Source of the DNA: Agaricus subrufescens
Taxonomy: Eukaryota; Basidiomycota; Agaricomycetes; Agaricales; Agaricaceae
Reading direction: 5' to 3'
DNA: 64,000 nucleotides
Assembly (NCBI GenBank): GCA_029945375.1
Contig: CM057067.1
Coordinates: 1,550,001 to 1,614,000 of the forward strand
Shown here: piece by piece, positions 47,601-58,302 of the stretch
Position numbering within the stretch: the first letter of the stretch is position 1
Layout of the letters: every line of letters begins with the position of its first letter
Translations under genes and position numbers: made by a program
The notes under the pieces: model-generated
What the model saw: only the letters and a program-made list of their open reading frames with translations
Told to the model about the DNA's origin: nothing
Databases searched by the model: none

Positions 47601-49576
47601 ATTGTCGAATCTAGATCTTGGGGTAATTCACAGTCAACAAAGGGTAACGAAAACGTCGCCAGCCGCCCTGTCGCCAAGCTCTATAGGGCACAAATCAGTC
47701 GATGAAGGACGAAATATCGGAGTGTCGTCTACGAACCTGCCAACCATCGGTAATATACAACTCCCAAAACAAGGCTCTTCGTTTTTGTACTTCGGCCGGA
47801 GACAACTTCCATCTCGCACAATCACGGTCTGCAAAAGAAGTTGTCAACCAACCTGCCCCTTCTATGGGGTAAAATCACTCACGTAAACCGATACTCTGCG
47901 CTAGTTTACCAGCTAACCCGAACAAACTCCAAGTCCTCTCAATACTTCCTTCCCTCGAACAGATACCTTCATAGATAGCCATCAAGCTCAGAGTCTGAAC
48001 AGTAGCCACACTAGGCGGTCTCTCCAACACAGGTTCCAATACCAAAGAAGCCTTTGTCAGTTGAAAGAATTCTTCCGATAACTTATTTTCAGGTGCGGGC
48101 GGCAAAGAAACGTCGGTTAAAGCGCCGAAGCAGAATATCATAAAAAGAAGAGATAGATCATGAGCCGTCCGTGTAGGTTCCTTGTTCGGGTTAGGGGATT
48201 TGAGGTGAGTGGTAGAAGATGAGGATGCGGAAGACATTGTTGATTCCGGTGAGGCGGCGGCAGCAGTAGCAGCGTCGATAGGACTGATCGGTGTAATGGG
48301 CACCGAACTCGCCGGCGTGGAAAAAGCGGGAGGCGAAGTAGCACCAGACAAACCCCTGGCTTCATGATACCACATGGGTAAAATCTCTTCCATCAAGTGT
48401 TTTTTGGTGACAGCACCAAAGAACCACGGTGCCTGTTCGAGATACAATTGGCTCAATTTCCAAGCATCATCCCATTGGGGTAAATGATGAACCAAAAGAT
48501 ATTCCATGTCGACCTTAACCGATTGGAAGGAGTTGGTGCTGAGGGGAAATGATGCACTTAGCGCGGCGATGGAGCTTGGTTCGGCTAAATTGGGAGAGTG
48601 TGAACTGGCACCATTGAAGGAAGTTGTGATGATTGTTGGAGGCGAGAGAGAAGCTTGAGAATGGTTTGATAGGGGTTTGTAGAAGGAGAGGTTGGGGGTA
48701 GTCGACGGTCCGTCCTCATCCTCCTCGCCCTGTTGATTGCGTAAATTAAAAGACTGCGAGATGCACGAGGCAGCTTACGATCAGAAGACTCTACAAAGAA
48801 CTCGTGTCAATCCAGGGAAATGGATACCAAGGAGACACAAACCTCAGACCCAGCGCTTCTCCCGTAGAAAGTGGCAGCACCATCGTCCCTGATGGCGAGA
48901 GTGCCAAAGGCATCGATGGTGCTTTCGCTCTCGTCTTCGGCACGACTCTGCAGGCCGTCTCTGCTGGACCCCTGGGTGGAATCAGTATCTTGGCTAACGG
49001 CGGCGTGAAGTTCGATAGAGGACTTGATCTTGAGGAGATCGCGGGTGAGCAGTGGATGGGGCTCGCTCGAGAGAGTGGACTGGAGAATGGCTAGGGAGTC
49101 TTCGAGTGACCGGATCCGGTCGCTCATCTGGGCGATCTTTTTATGCAGCTTTTCCGTGTCGGCCAAGACGAACCTGGAGGAGGACAGTTCGTCGACGCGC
49201 AACGGGCACGGGAGAGTAACGGGGCGACGGACCTGGTGCCCTGGCCGGTGGTGAGGCAGCCATTGGGGCAGATGGCCTCGCAGCCTCTACGCTTGCAGCT
49301 GGAAGAGGGTCAGGGGGGCGAACTAGGAGAGACGGGGGGCGGGGCACCTGGAGCAAGGAACGGTCTTGTCGCACTTTAGCTTTAGGCTGGGGCAGAAGTC
49401 AGCGGGGAAGCGATAAAGGGGCGCGAACACACCGCCTGCACTCTGCACACGAGAGGGCGCCTGGGGGGGACGTGAGCGGGGGCTACGGGGAGGAGAACGG
49501 GCAGACCTCGCGCGCGCTTCGACTCTTTCTCGAGCGCCTTGGACTGGGCAGAGGCCTCCTTGCGCGCCTGGGGCAT
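44656..49576 (-). CDS. Zn2Cys6 transcription factor with fungal regulatory middle domain and Gln/His-rich tail
   Basis: The start at 49576 (MPQARKEASAQSK, context ACCATGCCC) leads through exons 49576-49507 and 49460-49433, with a third from 49386. Two introns split the Zn2Cys6 cluster: CAECRRLKLKC, DKTVPC, SSC, KRRGCEAIC. A coiled coil follows (FVLADTEKLHKKIAQMSDRI). The middle homology region includes LVHHLPQWDDAWKLSQLYLE, TVQTLSLMAIYEGICSREG, TWSLFGLAGKLAQSIGLR, LFWELYITDGW and LPFVDCELPQDLD. The C-terminal exons are Ser-rich, then Gln-, His- and Pro-rich, ending TWTTYMTNVSMFSDEDVV, which looks like an activation domain. The protein should be a nuclear DNA-binding regulator; its targets cannot be read from sequence. 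The upstream neighbour's stop lies only 49 nt before this start. Some internal exon borders are approximate. Confidence 0.82.
44885..45235. repeat. Trinucleotide and hexanucleotide repeats encoding Gln and Gln-His runs
   Basis: Minus-strand CAG/CAA runs (about ten Gln near 44895-44930) and CAGCAC-type repeats (alternating Gln-His near 45160-45230), with a further run near 45460-45520 encoding QHHQHHQHHQ. They lie in the C-terminal exon of the Zn2Cys6 regulator and are likely length-variable between strains. Confidence 0.75.
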
Positions 49577-49625
49577 GGTCAAAGACAAGTTTGCGTGGGA
49601 ATCTATATATTCGGACACAGTATTC

Positions 49626-50406
49626 TTAGTCCTCGTCGCTCGGCATCTGCACCTCCTCGAACGACCCCTCCCTTTCCCGCGCCCGCCCCACCTCGCCCGT
49701 CCGCTTCCCCGCCGGCCGCCGCTCGCTCATCAGCGCCATCCCGCTCGCCACCAGCCCCGGCCCGTAGCTCGCCCACAGGCTCGACGCCAGCGCCATCGGC
49801 CCGCCCATCGGGTTCGCCAGGGACGGCGGGGGGACCGCGCCCACCCGATCGTCCTCCTCGAGTTCCCTCGACACTGCGGATGCCGGCGCGGCCTGCCCGG
49901 TCGCGATCCCGGATGCCTGGTCCCACATCATCCGCATGCGCTGCTGCAGGAACGCATACAGCCGCGCCTTCACTCGTGCCAGAGTACTGTCGATTTGGCT
50001 CTCGTGCGACCGGAAGAACGGCTGTAGGTGCGATTGGTAGAGGTAGGACGACCCTTGGAGCTGTGGGAGGGCAATGTACAGCAGAAAGATCATTTTGAAT
50101 GTGTAATAGAACGGAATCCTGAATAAAACGGGATTATGGACGGCTTGCCAGCGAGACAAGAAAGCCTTTACCATGAGATGATCCATTCTGCGACATATTC
50201 GACCCCGACGACACAACCCAACACACACCAATACATCAACCACCTTTCCAAATCCCTCTCCGACGCGGGACGCTGACTCAACGTCTTGTACGATGCATAC
50301 CCTGGATACAAAAACGCCACAAACGAACTGCAGCCGTATTCAGTAATGCTCGACGTAATGGGCGTCCTCTTTACCTGACGACACGAGAAGTAAGGAAGAA
50401 AAACAT
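49626..50406 (-). CDS. TB2/DP1/HVA22 family (Yop1/REEP-like) ER membrane-shaping protein
   Basis: Three exons (50406-50375, 50327-50172, 50118-49626) encode 226 residues. The N-terminal half has the family pattern: a hydrophobic hairpin (SSFVAFLYPGYASYKTL), a polar ERDLERWLMYWCVLG segment and a second hairpin (GVEYVAEWIISW, then IPFYYTFKMIFLLYIALP), followed by the typical QGSSYLYQSHLQPFFRSHE motif and an amphipathic KARLYAFLQQRM helix. The C-terminal tail is Pro-, Gly- and Glu-rich. Family members wedge into the outer leaflet of the ER to form tubules. The start was chosen because the first exon supplies MFFFLTSRVVS in frame; the intron after it (GTAAAG...CTGCAG) is 47 nt. It lies head to tail with the regulator gene, 49 nt apart. 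Confidence 0.85.
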
Positions 50407-51350
50407 TCAGGCTTCAGAGAGAGAGAGACTTTAGCAAAGCAACACAGGAGAGAGACAGAAGTAAATTAGAGTCTTGGTAGAGTACTAGCTCGTCGCGGCG
50501 TGTGGTGAGTCAGTGGTGATCGTAGTCGTAGTTATAGTTCAACTGCAACGCAGCAGGCTACTGGCTAAAAATACGTAATGAGATCAGTCCACGATCTATT
50601 GACCGGTGATGGGCATCAGCTAACTCGCCACGCAGGACGTCATACCCACTAGGCATGTCTTTCGCCTTTTCAATGTTCTTATGAACTCCGAGTCCTGATC
50701 ATGTACTTGGGTTCGTTCTCGTGTACTTCCCTCTCCACACTGGCACAACTTGTGACTCCACGTTTTCTTGAAATTCACCACACCATGTCAACAACTCTCC
50801 GGACCAGTCTTTAACAACGCCGGTTCGGGAACGAATGATTTCGTTCTATGAAACACAAGAGCGGATGTTGCGGTAAACTCTGTTCCCGCAGAATGTCTCG
50901 ACTCCGAGAAACGTCATCGAGGGCACACCCGCGATGGAGCCACCGTCTGTGCCAGAAAAACGTGAGAGCTGAATGGCAATACGCAGGCGAGAAACGTTGG
51001 CAGCGAGTTGTCCGGCAGGTACCTTGTGGCCGTCTACCACGAAGAATGCCGGCATCCGTCAACCCACCGTAGTCGAGCCTCACTCCGTCTCATATGAGAC
51101 CGGGGACCTATAATATCGGGTTCCATATCAATGATAGGCGGGCATCTCTTGATTGAATAGCAGTACTAGGCACGAACGAGGCCCATTCAAGAACAGACTG
51201 TCAGATTCCAGCAACTTCCGTATGCTAATACTAAAACGCGTGATGACGTAAATCAATCAAAGCGAATTGAACCTCCTTATTTATCTACCCTACACACTAT
51301 CATGCCCCTGCTTCTCACCGTCTTATATCCTCCCACATCTCTTCTTCCCC
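50407..51350. promoter_or_regulatory. Divergent promoter region, HVA22-like / BAH-PHD genes
   Basis: About 940 bp between two outward-facing genes. Open frames here overlap on both strands and have no recognisable content. No regulatory site was assigned with confidence. Confidence 0.35.
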
Positions 51351-54190
51351 ATGGCCAGAAGAAGATACAGAAAGTCTATCGTCTACAGACCCAAAGGCAA
51401 AGGAAACAGAAAAGGCAAAGCGAGAGCGCAGTATGGCGAAAATGAAATCGTACCATCCGGGAGGGCTTGGAACAAAATGAGTCTCTTCGGAGCGTTTTCC
51501 AGTATGTCTTTTTTTTCCTGACTCTTTTCTTCGCGTTCGAAAAAAAAAAAACTTTCTTATCTCCCGTCCTTTGAATCATTCAAAGTCAACAACAAAATCG
51601 ATGACGATCAGAAGTATCGATTCCGACGCGATGATATGCAAGTCCTTCTCTTAATTTCTTCTCTCCATCTGATCATCTAATCATGACCTGTCAAATTTTC
51701 TGCCACGCAGTGCGACAATACTGCCCTCGCATGTCTCCCCTGGAGATCCAATTGAACCACACGAGTATTGGGTCGGCAAGATTCTCGAAATAAGAGCCGA
51801 TCAAGGACGCACGGATTCCGACGAGGTATCTTTATACCACTCTCCCTCCAACCTGCTACAAGTTTTGGCTTCTAGATATGGACCAAAGTCCAGTGGTTAT
51901 ACTCTGCCGAAGAAACTAATGCCTTGATTCCTTCACTGTTCGGTCCTCTACATATTCGAGACGTCACTATATGCTGACGTCTTGCGATATAGGGACGTGT
52001 CCACATTCGGGAAATACGAACGCATATGGTCTGATCACTGGGACTTTGTCTACCCACACGCTTTCAACGAAGTCATCACTCTACCTCGCCTATTAACATT
52101 CCCTCGCACCTCCCCAATATCAATCCTCCAACAACCGCTTTCCCGTACGCCCAAACAACGAGGTCAACGAAGTCCACATCAACGATCAAGAGAAGCGTCT
52201 CTAGCCTCATCGTCTTCTGCTCCTACTACCAGTACATCTGCTACAACCGATGGCGGAGGTAGCAGCACGACCCACACTACTGTGGCCTCTACTAGTGATG
52301 CCCCTGCTGTTGTACCAGTAATACGGGATCTGAAGGCTCAGAGAGTCATTGGACCGGGAATGTTCTATTGGAGGTATACTTTGTCTGTTGAAGAACGGAT
52401 CCTCGGCGTATGTTTTCCTCTCCTTTTGTTTATCTCTAACTAATTTAATCACCTTGATCACCAGCCTGAACCAATATCGCAATCAAATTGCATCTGTTCA
52501 CATCCCTATCGACCAGATGATAATTCACTACGCAGTGGGGTAATGATTTACTGTCCTAGGAAAGGATGTAGGACAGGGTATCACTTGGGATGTTTGGAGG
52601 ATTTGAATTGTGTCTGGGTTGACAGCGACGACAATGCGAAGAAAAATTGGGGAAGGGCGAACGAACGGAAATCTGTGAAAGGAAAAGGGAAGAAAAAGGC
52701 TAATGACAATGAACCACCAGACGAAGAAGATGACGAGGAGGAAGAAAAGTGGTTATCAAAACGCGCTATTAGGCAGATATCAACATCGCCTGATTCGAAA
52801 GACGCATATATCGACCTTTTATCCCTCCTCACTACTTCTCAGAAGAAGACGAAAAAGGGTGGTGATCTGGCTATATCGTTACTTGGACGCGTATACGATC
52901 TTCAACTGGAACAACATTATTCTTACACCCAATCCGTGAGTCTCGAATTAAACATCATCTAGGTCAACGTCAACTAAATCATATTTATAGAAATCTAGTT
53001 CCTCTGTCCCGTCACGACAAAAAGGCAAAACCAAGAACCTAACGTCAAATTCCTTGCTAGCGGCACTATTTATTCTACCTCCTCCATTTCCCCTTCCGCC
53101 TTCTCCGTCTCTTTCAAAACAACAGAAGCGTCAGCGTCGACAACAATGTGAACTTCACCTACTTCTTGCTTTGGCCTGTCAACCTTTATTTCGTGGGGGT
53201 GGGTATTTTGAGGATTTGGGTCCTACGGGGAACGTTAATGCTGTGCTTTGTGCGAGGGAGTTTATTTGGGAGGTGGTGAGTAAGATAGGGGAGTTGGATT
53301 TCTCGGATGGTTCGTTGAGGGGGGAAGGGGAAGGGAGAGGTGTGTCGTCTTCTGAAGATGAGAGCTCTGAACAGGAACGAGAGGAACGAGAGGAAGAACG
53401 GGAACGAAGAGATAGAGAGGATTTTATGAGAATAAGGGAGTGTGTCGAAACTGTCCTGGATGGTTATAGAAGCAAATTCTTTCCTCTGTCGAAGACGGAC
53501 GATGACGACAATAGCGGAAAAGATGGCGATAACGGAACTGGTGCTGACGGCGGATCAACTGGGTTGATGAAAGACTTGGTGCTACCGCCTGATGGAGTGA
53601 TTGAAGATGCGATCGTCGTGAAAAAAAGGTTATTGTTTTTTGATTATCTGCATCGATCGAAGAAGGGGATATCATCATCGAAGGTTTGCATCGATTCGAC
53701 CTTCACTTCGGATGTGGATGAGGAAGGTGGTAGTGGTGTTGGCGTTGATACTGATGCGGAAGGTGATACTGATAGGGATGTTGATGTTGAAGGTGATATT
53801 AGTAGGGGTGGAAGTTTGGTGGGAGATTTAGGAGTGAGAGGTGAACCTGTGTCTGATGTTGTTGAAGAAACGGAACAGGAAGAGGAGGAGGAAGTAGAGG
53901 AACTGCGGGATGACGATGATAGTGTTACCTCGGCTGATGAAATCGATGACATGTTATTTGCAGGTCATCGGAAACGGAAACGGATGACGGCGGCGATGAG
54001 AAGGAGTTGTTGTTATCAGATGAGGAAGAAACATAAAGCGGGAATCGCTGTATCGGAAGGAGATGGTAGTGTTAACGACAGCGACGAGGATGGAAATGAG
54101 GATGAAGAGGAAGAGGAGGAAGAAGATATCGAAGATGCTATGCTCTTGAACGCTGATTGGGCTTGTCCTGGGTGTCGAGGGTCGATCTAA
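51351..54190 (+). CDS. BAH-PHD chromatin protein with acidic C-terminal half
   Basis: The ATG at 51351 opens MARRRYRKSIVYRPKGK, a basic N-terminus. Exon 1 ends at 51501. A short exon (YRFRRDD) leads through a GC..AG intron (51638-51710) into a BAH domain: ATILPSHVSPGDPIEPHEYW, VGKILEIRADQG, IWTKVQWLYSAEETNALIPS, YERIWSDHWDFV and a Ser-rich insert before FYWRYTLSVEE. A PHD-like zinc finger follows: CIC, HPYRPDD, YCPRKGCRTGYHLGCL. The C-terminal part (from about 53000) is long, acidic and Ser-rich, and ends in a cysteine pair (WACPGCRGSI) that may complete a second finger. BAH-PHD proteins read histone tails and act in silencing or transcription. Some middle exon borders were not fully fixed. 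A tiny exon or short intron near 51925-51990 is needed to connect IPSL to the YERIW part. Confidence 0.8.
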
Positions 54191-54720
54191 AAAAAATACC
54201 CCCAAAAAACTTTTCCTTGGGAGAGGGGAGAACATAAATTGCGTTAATTGCTTGCTTGCTTGCTCTTTTTCTTGTTTTTTTTTCGTAAGTGTTTTGTGAA
54301 CGCCTTTCAGACGTGCTTATAGCTTTTGGTGCTTTGGGGTGTTCCTTAGTTGTGCTCTCTTTCTTTTTTTGCGTGGCGTCTTGATAAATTATTTTCAATG
54401 ATAATCGTACGTGTCTGGTTGGGAGAATATTTTTATTACTTTAATTGTGAGTTATCGAGGGTCTTATGAAAATGACATTATTAACTTATCTTTATGAGAA
54501 TCGCATAGGTCACTCCTCGCCACTTCCCTATATTTGAAATTCGAGATGCCAAACCATTCGGAACTTATCGAATATTAAGGATCGTTATAGACGATGATGA
54601 AGACCCACGCATTTTTCGACAGCAGACCAGGCCATCCAGAAGCCTCGCCATCATCTACATCAAACTACTCCTCAAATCCCACATTGTTGTGGGTGCCTTT
54701 TTAAGTTGTCTGAGCGAGCT

Positions 54721-54760
54721 TTTAGTCGTCGGTGTTCGTATTTAGTCGTCGGTGTTCGTA
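54721..54760. repeat. Perfect 2 x 20-bp tandem repeat
   Basis: TTTAGTCGTCGGTGTTCGTA occurs twice without a gap or mismatch. It lies in the gene-free flank just before the block conserved between the two HET-like units. Confidence 0.9.
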
Positions 54761-54769
54761 TAGGTTCAG

Positions 54770-55140
54770 AGCATTCATTGTCCCTGGATGAAATTGATAG
54801 GTCTGGTATAGGCCGGGCAGTTGTCGCAGGTAGGCCTCATGTTTGAATCAATTGCTTTGTTTTCGCGGAGCGAGTGAGGGTTCGTGGTCAATTGTGACTC
54901 AATGAGAGGAAGGTGATCTCGGTGGATTTTGAAGAGACTCGTGAACGTGTTGAGTGGTTCTCTTGACGGAGGTTTTTCAATCAATCCCCGATTTCTGTGG
55001 CCCTTGGAACCGGAGTTATGGAAACTTTGTAGTGTTTTGGGTTGGGTGTTTTGTTTACATATGGGCGGTGCTGTTGCGAATCATGGATGGACAGCATAGT
55101 GTATCGTCACCGCCTATTTGTTACCTACTACCCTGGTTCT
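54770..55140. repeat. Conserved non-coding block, copy 1
   Basis: Closely similar to 60640-60960, including the stretch from GTTGAGTGGTTC to GGGTTGGGTG. Open frames exist on both strands in both copies, but they differ in length and frame, so coding is not supported. The two blocks lie downstream of the paralogous HET-like genes. Confidence 0.7.
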
Positions 55141-56067
55141 AGCCGGGTGTGTTGTTGCTGTTCAGGAGTTCTATGGTTTTCTTAGAGCGGTTCGAAAATT
55201 CTTAAATATATACGTCAATCCAGGCGGGGGCATTCGGTGAGCCTCTCATTGTGCATTTCAACCTTTGAGACTGATCACAGTATGGTAGCTGCATTCTCCG
55301 TAAAGGTCCTGCACTGGTGGCCTTGTTCGCCGTGACTGTCGCGCTTTATGCAAGTATCGTACCGCTAGATCTGGGATTGGCGGTGAAAGCCATCGAGAAA
55401 CTAACGTTCGGCACTGCGGGGAACGTCTCACCTGTGGGAGTTTAGAAAGCTGATCCCCTTGTTGAAAATTTGACTCTAGGAGTCACTGCTTGGTTTATGA
55501 GCAATAATGATGGTGACCATGATAACGTACATATGGTTGTATGGGGGATCAATGGGGCATAAGTACAGTATATCGTTTGTAATCACCCTCATTGTTAATG
55601 GTGACCATCATTGAACTGTGTAACTGTAGGGGTAAGCCTTGCGTATCAGTCTGAGCTAGCGTTTCGTCTCGCGCAAAAAATAAAACATCCAAAAATAGGC
55701 ATTGCTCAGCTACTCTAAGAATATATTGATGTAATAACTCCCTGGACATCTTGAAGCGTTGCTCTGACTTCTGCACTTACTATTCAAGCATGGCCATAAT
55801 GGTACCTCACACGCCGGACTGTAGTTGCGCTTGCCAATTTGGGAAATCAGAATCAGAATCGATACCTATACTAGATTATATGTACATTGTAAAGCGGCGC
55901 ATGCTTATCAAACTGGAATATCAGAATGAAAGAGGGTGGGTTTACTAAACGAAAAATGAACAATTGAAACACACTGACAAGAATATTACTCGCCGGAGCT
56001 CCGAAACGAGAAAAAGAAAAGAGAAGAGTGATCGTTCGCCGGGATCAAAATCCCTGACCGTATTTAT

Positions 56068-58302
56068 TTAACAATCGAGATGCTTTTCGGAAAGAGAGGG
56101 AGAGGGGAGAAGGTCAGATGTGTCGATAGTATGTGCCCGAACAGGTGGTTCAGAGTGACTACCAACGTAGACAGTGCCGGATTCTTCAGCCTGAGCCAAC
56201 ACGAATGGAGGTAGATTCACCATTCCCACTTTGACAGCTGTTGTCGCCTTGACTTCCTTTTCATTCCTGTCCAGAAGCATGCACGTAATACCGCTTCCAT
56301 GAATAGCGAGAGCGACTAGCCCATTAGGCCGCTTTGTTACTGCGGCTTTGGTTAGCACTCCAGTCCGAAGGTCGATGAGAGTGAGGGCATAAGGGCGGGG
56401 CGGAGCTCCGGGGGGACTAGGGTCTGCTTGAGGTGTATCCCACTGTGGAATCAACTGGCGTGCACCCCATTCGACTGCTTCGTCAAATGTTGGATCCTGT
56501 AACCGCAACCAACGATAAACGTCACGCCCTTTGACAGCGTGATCTTCAATCGCGACCCAGACATCTTTTTCAACGAACACCGTTCCGACGAGTAGCTCGA
56601 GGATAGTATAAAAGAGGGTAAAGACGTATAACAAAGCGCCTCCAGCTCCGTAGCTGGCGGCACCCAAGATGATCAAAGAAATTATGAGAAGCACGATGTA
56701 TATTCCGATGGCCCATCGCTTGAGACTCCTCATTTCGGGGTTCCTATAGAGGCCGGCCGAGTCACGCTGAAGCAGGTGAGTGAGAGTTACTGATTTAGGG
56801 CCAACGATGGAGAGGATGGGCTCGGGGGGGCGATCGTGAGTTCTGCGGAACGTAACTGGAATTGCGTGGACCAACGCTTCAAGACGCTCTGTCCCTTCTC
56901 TCGGTGCGATAGGTTTTCCCCACCACCTATACTCTTCAACGTTGTCATCGGCAAGCTTACAGACGGCAGCGAGTAGGGCAGCGTTATAATAGCCCTGGTT
57001 CAATTCCAACAACCAGGCTAGATCAGCCCAGCCATTGATACCTCGCAAGTCCTCGAGTTGTGACCGTCGAGGTAAGAGGCCATTCAAAGCTTTTCCGAGG
57101 AAATTATGAGCATGAAAGTTGTCGGCTTCGTCCCTTCGGATGGCTTCGACAACAAGGGAATGGATAGCGGATTGCCAGGGAACTGCGCCAGAGTTCGTGG
57201 CGTGTTGCATAATGTTATACAGATGCCAATGCTTCGCCTCCGCAGCACATACTTGCATGTCAGAGCGGAATTCTGAGCCGGGTATGGTGGTGATGAAGCT
57301 AGAAAGCCGCTTCTGATCATGAAACTCTCTGGTCCTCGTCATCTGGAGCACCTCAGGAGTGTAGAGGATCTCGCCCAAAGTGAACAAACGGTTAGCCCAA
57401 GGACAATGAACCCCAGTATGGTCACAGTCTTCGACGTGGCAGAAGACGACAACACGCCTGGCACCTCGGAAAATATCCGCTAACTGCCCGACTTCGTTAT
57501 CTCTCTCTTTCCTGATCGCATGCTCTCCCTGCGTCGAATCATCAGAGAGACAAAATTCGTCCAACCAGATGAATTCAAAGCCATCCTGTTTGCCACCCAT
57601 GGTCTTTCTGGCTCGAGCGTATTCGTCGAGTAGAGCCTGTGATATGTGCTGCCGGTTGCGATAACTGTATTTCTGCTTTCCGCCTGGTGGAATCTCCGGC
57701 TGCGGCTCAAGGTTTCGGCCAGATTCAGAGAAGAGTTCCTCGGCACTACTCATAGAGTAGCTGATTGCTGTATAACCGGATTGCTGTATTTGCTTTCGTA
57801 GGGAGTGGACAGCCGGCGAGCCTTTCGGCTTCAAACCATGGTCTTTCTCTCGTTCCCATTCATATCGCACCTGTCTCTGAGAGATAATCTCGGTACCCTG
57901 GAACTGAACCTCCAATAGCCACCTCGGCTTATTGCCCGAGACCGCGTATTGACCCATGGAGGCAACTTTGATTTTCCCTTGCTCGCCGATCAAGGTACCT
58001 GGAGCCTCCAATAAAACCGCGTCGGGTGTTTTAGCCCATTCGATAGACCACAAAAGTCGTTTGATAATATCCTTTTCGAAAGACCTGGATGTGTGAGGGA
58101 TCATGATGTAGACAGGATTGAGGATTATGGCAAAGAATAAGCGAAGGAAATTCGCGAAGATGTGAAGGGAACTCGTCGGTTTGCTACCGAACCAGAGAGG
58201 ACCCCTCACTCCGTCATCCTCCCGAAAGAGGCGCCGAGGTTGCACATGGGTAATGAATATACGCCAGGATTCGGCAAGGCCGGGAAACTCTTCAGACGGC
58301 AT
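56068..58302 (-). CDS. HET-like domain membrane protein, paralogue 1
   Basis: A single open exon of 744 residues starts MPSEEFPGLAESWRIF. A hydrophobic segment near residues 46-70 (IFANFLRLFFAIILNPVYIM) precedes a region with the heterokaryon-incompatibility (HET) pattern: GYTAISYSMSSAEEL, FEFIWLDEFCLSDD and NEVGQLADIFRGARRVVVFC. Two further helices lie near residues 528-578 (IYIVLLIISLIILG, LYVFTLFYTILELLVG), and a C-terminal globular part follows (GLVALAIHGSGITCML). Just before the ATG, a GTATGT...TTTAG pair marks a 5' UTR intron that ends directly at the ATG. HET proteins of ascomycetes trigger cell death on fusion of incompatible strains; in Agaricomycetes the role of this class is open. 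It shares its whole length with the gene at 61218. Confidence 0.7.
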   Translation of the reverse strand: MPSEEFPGLAESWRIFITHVQPRRLFREDDGVRGPLWFGSKPTSSLHIFANFLRLFFAIILNPVYIMIPHTSRSFEKDIIKRLLWSIEWAKTPDAVLLEAPGTLIGEQGKIKVASMGQYAVSGNKPRWLLEVQFQGTEIISQRQVRYEWEREKDHGLKPKGSPAVHSLRKQIQQSGYTAISYSMSSAEELFSESGRNLEPQPEIPPGGKQKYSYRNRQHISQALLDEYARARKTMGGKQDGFEFIWLDEFCLSDDSTQGEHAIRKERDNEVGQLADIFRGARRVVVFCHVEDCDHTGVHCPWANRLFTLGEILYTPEVLQMTRTREFHDQKRLSSFITTIPGSEFRSDMQVCAAEAKHWHLYNIMQHATNSGAVPWQSAIHSLVVEAIRRDEADNFHAHNFLGKALNGLLPRRSQLEDLRGINGWADLAWLLELNQGYYNAALLAAVCKLADDNVEEYRWWGKPIAPREGTERLEALVHAIPVTFRRTHDRPPEPILSIVGPKSVTLTHLLQRDSAGLYRNPEMRSLKRWAIGIYIVLLIISLIILGAASYGAGGALLYVFTLFYTILELLVGTVFVEKDVWVAIEDHAVKGRDVYRWLRLQDPTFDEAVEWGARQLIPQWDTPQADPSPPGAPPRPYALTLIDLRTGVLTKAAVTKRPNGLVALAIHGSGITCMLLDRNEKEVKATTAVKVGMVNLPPFVLAQAEESGTVYVGSHSEPPVRAHTIDTSDLLPSPSLSEKHLDC

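Larger units (their letters stand above)
54191..56067. other. Duplicated 3' flank, copy 1
   Basis: Matches 60090-60960 in separate blocks: 54400-54480 resembles 60110-60200, and 54770-55140 resembles 60640-60960. This places it in the duplicated unit with the HET-like gene at 56068. Positions 55200-55900 have no counterpart in copy 2 and look like inserted or retained sequence. A short plus-strand frame at about 55285-55444 (GPALVALFAVTVALYASIVP) is hydrophobic and ends in a stop; it may be a remnant exon. Confidence 0.5.

Noticed and set aside
49577..49618. N-terminal extension of the Zn2Cys6 regulator
   Set aside because: The extra frame begins with GTG, not ATG; ATG 49576 has a good start context and usual spacing to the zinc cluster.
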